Of a stretch of 64,000 bases of DNA, positions 63,866-64,000 are shown in pieces. Source of the DNA: UBA3941 sp002385665 (GTDB lineage Bacteria; Bacillota; Clostridia; Caldicoprobacterales; UBA3941). The notes under the pieces are model-generated. The model saw only the letters and a list, made by a program, of their open reading frames with translations. It searched no databases and was not told the DNA's origin. Every line of letters starts with the position of its first letter. Positions within the stretch are counted from its first letter, which is position 1. The stretch is from the NCBI GenBank assembly GCA_050949255.1, contig JBMNFJ010000016.1, positions 186,001 to 250,000 of the forward strand. Direction: 5' to 3'. The position numbers were made by a program, and so were the translations under genes.

Positions 63866-64000
63866 ATGAGAATTGCTGTAGCACAATACAACCCAAAGAT
63901 TGGTGACCTGGAGGGTAACACATCTAAAACTATCGATTTCATTGTTAAGGCAAGAGAACAAAAATGTGACCTGGTTGTTTTTCCGGAACTCAGCATAACG
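63866..64000 (+). CDS. nadE: Glutamine-dependent NAD+ synthetase (partial, N-terminal nitrilase domain)
   Basis: The last 135 bases encode MRIAVAQYNPKIGDLEGN and LVVFPELSIT, the start of the nitrilase-type glutaminase domain with its catalytic Glu in FPELS. The full enzyme would extend about 500 residues past the window. It begins 5 bases after thrC. Pathway partner of nadD at 46138. Confidence 0.8.
   Translation, partial: MRIAVAQYNPKIGDLEGNTSKTIDFIVKAREQKCDLVVFPELSIT

Noticed and set aside
1..64000. CRISPR array, prophage or toxin-antitoxin module
   Set aside because: No spaced direct repeats, phage structural genes or recognisable toxin-antitoxin pair were seen on either strand.

Overview
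The window reads as a chromosomal segment of an anaerobic, spore-forming member of the Clostridia (Bacillota). The evidence is: sporulation genes (gerW/ytfJ, a spoVB-type flippase, spoIIP, a dacF-type carboxypeptidase, GerMN lipoproteins); Gram-positive RNA regulation (two T-box leaders, a TPP riboswitch, an L21-type leader); a Gram-positive LexA box at dinB; L27 with the N-terminal extension that is cut by the Prp protease; and many TTG/GTG starts behind strong AGGAGG sites. No species can be named from the sequence alone. No CRISPR array, prophage or rRNA operon was seen. There is one tRNA gene.

Layout. 1-1.5 kb: an edge-truncated MerR/TipAL-type regulator facing a 5'-deleted IS256-family transposase, then a GC-rich multi-stem palindrome. 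1.7-8.1 kb: a TIM-barrel sugar isomerase, a hydantoinase-like/HDAC-like pair, a cyclophilin lipoprotein, TraX, and an orphan HndB-like 2Fe-2S protein. 8.2-10.3 kb (minus): ECF sigma, zinc-finger anti-sigma, DUF2953 protein and GerW as one operon with a candidate self-recognised promoter. 10.4-16.4 kb: URO-D-family methyltransferase, MarR regulator, metNIQ methionine importer, nitroreductase plus VOC protein. 16.6-21.2 kb: DUF438/hemerythrin/PAS protein, SOS-controlled dinB with a small partner, an HPr-like protein lacking the active-site His, and a PHP phosphoesterase between two copies of a palindromic repeat. 21.7-30.1 kb: an accessory carbohydrate region with two convergent GH29 fucosidases, then SDR, degenerate SDR, ThuA, isomerase and two Gfo/Idh/MocA proteins. 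30.3-41.8 kb: permuted papain-like peptidase, SpoVB-like flippase, LoaP antiterminator, glycyl-tRNA synthetase with T-box, another isomerase, TrmH methyltransferase, SpoIIP, a GreA-C-domain protein, a PocR-GGDEF-EAL protein and a ferritin-like DUF2383 protein.

42-64 kb is mostly core. rplU-prp-rpmA-obg-yhbY comes first, then an inner-membrane Mrr-fold protein on the other strand, nadD-yqeK-rsfS, and T-box leuS. Next are a D,D-carboxypeptidase, comEA, and a two-component system followed by two GerMN lipoproteins. Finally come TPP-controlled thiT, typA, a small P-loop protein, thrC and the start of nadE. Most units end in clear intrinsic hairpins, several of which overlap the stop codon of the gene they serve.

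The most interesting points are: the regulator/kinase/GerMN-lipoprotein block, which recalls actinobacterial MtrA-MtrB-LpqB but ends in a triple-GerMN protein; the sigma/anti-sigma/DUF2953/GerW operon; the His-less, Ser-retaining HPr homologue; the stand-alone GreA-C-domain protein behind a promoter with a hairpin at the transcript start; the solitary LoaP; the accessory keto-sugar-like cluster with a degenerate SDR; and the two-copy palindromic repeat around the PHP gene.
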